DNA of 6,594 bases from Pseudomonadota bacterium (GTDB lineage: Bacteria > Myxococcota > Myxococcia > Myxococcales > Anaeromyxobacteraceae), in contig JAEZXM010000213.1 of the NCBI GenBank assembly GCA_023419875.1, positions 1 to 6,594 of the forward strand, given 5' to 3'. This document shows, one piece after another, positions 6,441-6,594 of the stretch. The translations under genes and the position numbers were made by a program. Position 1 is the stretch's first letter; each line of letters begins with the position of its first letter. Under the pieces are notes generated by a model that was given only the letters and a program-made list of their open reading frames with translations, was not told where the DNA came from and made no database searches.

Positions 6441-6456
6441 AGTTCCGCACGGAACT
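6441..6456. promoter_or_regulatory. Inverted repeat AGTTCCG-CA-CGGAACT, candidate operator
   Basis: Two perfect 7-base arms separated by 2 bases form a near-perfect 16-base dyad about 98 bases upstream of the GT21-like start codon. The compact symmetry and location in a probable promoter region are typical of a binding site for a dimeric regulator. I cannot assign it to a known regulator family. A short hairpin role is less likely with a 2-base loop. Confidence 0.4.
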
Positions 6457-6478
6457 CATCCCCCGAACGTTGGTGGGA

Positions 6479-6494
6479 TGCGCGCATACGCGCA
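6479..6494. repeat. Inverted repeat TGCGCG-CATA-CGCGCA
   Basis: Six-base perfect arms around a 4-base spacer. It could be a second operator-like dyad or a small hairpin, but alternating GC arms of this size are common by chance in GC-rich DNA. Confidence 0.25.
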
Positions 6495-6588
6495 GCTCAG
6501 GCGAAGGGATCCGAGGCCATCCTGTGACTTCCCGATGACAGGCGGAACGTAGTCTCGGCCCACCGCGCCCCTCATTTTCCGCGCGCAC

Positions 6589-6593
6589 AGGAG
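6589..6593 (+). promoter_or_regulatory. Possible ribosome binding site of a divergent gene beyond the right edge
   Basis: AGGAG stands 1 base from the end of the window on the plus strand, after an AT-richer CTCATTTTCC. If a start codon follows within about 5-9 bases outside the window, the 6344-6594 region is a divergent promoter region. The motif is short and could be chance. Confidence 0.2.
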
Positions 6594-6594
6594 C

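Larger units (their letters stand above)
6344..6594. other. Upstream region of the glycolipid genes, no supported gene
   Basis: These 251 bases precede the GT21-like gene and run to the window edge. They are less GC-rich than the genes around them, especially near 6411-6460. I see no convincing coding sequence: frames open here on the minus strand are out of frame with, or hydrophilic extensions of, the GT21-like gene. The region should hold the promoter of the three-gene set. I could not pick out a confident -35/-10 pair. It contains three inverted repeats, at 6416-6425, 6441-6456 and 6479-6494, and an AGGAG at the right edge that may serve a divergent gene. Confidence 0.5.

Noticed and set aside
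6344..6487. In-frame 48-residue extension of the GT21-like protein
   Set aside because: The extension is hydrophilic, lies before a natural N-terminal membrane helix, and the start at 6343 has a good ribosome site.
6184..6588. 134-residue minus-strand frame in the upstream region
   Set aside because: It runs out of frame into the GT21-like gene, has no recognisable domain, and covers the part with inverted repeats.

Overview
The window is very GC-rich bacterial DNA with short intergenic gaps and one coding strand. All seven genes I can support lie on the minus strand, so they read from the right edge to the left. The composition, codon style and the presence of a ceramide-glucosyltransferase-like enzyme would fit a high-GC Myxococcota such as an Anaeromyxobacter relative. 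That is an inference; no rRNA or other phylogenetic marker is present.

Right-hand module (about 6343 down to 3155): three genes in a row. First is a membrane family-2/GT21-type glycosyltransferase related to ceramide glucosyltransferase and the hopanoid-associated HpnI group. Next is a soluble GT-B glycosyltransferase that most resembles the MurG/MGDG-synthase (GT28) type. Last is a 186-residue protein with one membrane anchor and probable TPR-like helices that I do not recognise. A GT-A lipid glycosyltransferase beside a GT-B lipid-type glycosyltransferase suggests stepwise building of a membrane glycolipid. The lipid acceptor and the sugars cannot be read from the sequence. The 251 bases upstream of the first gene hold no convincing gene but do hold several inverted repeats.

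Left-hand module (about 3049 down to the left edge): a complete glutamate/aspartate ABC importer operon, gltI-gltJ-gltK-gltL. It has the same gene order and nearly the same protein lengths as in Escherichia coli: a periplasmic binding protein, two inner-membrane permeases and an ATPase. The genes are tightly coupled, with gaps of 6 and 6 bases and then a 4-base ATGA overlap. GltI keeps the ligand-contacting residues expected for glutamate/aspartate. gltL runs to the left edge, where only the last base of its probable stop codon is missing. A gap of 105 bases separates the two modules. It carries the gltI ribosome binding site and a weak terminator-like hairpin.

The importer is a well-known system. 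The less described parts are the glycolipid gene trio, a 9-bp hairpin lying directly against the start codon of the GT-B gene, and the small membrane protein. I see no CRISPR array, mobile element, tRNA or rRNA.
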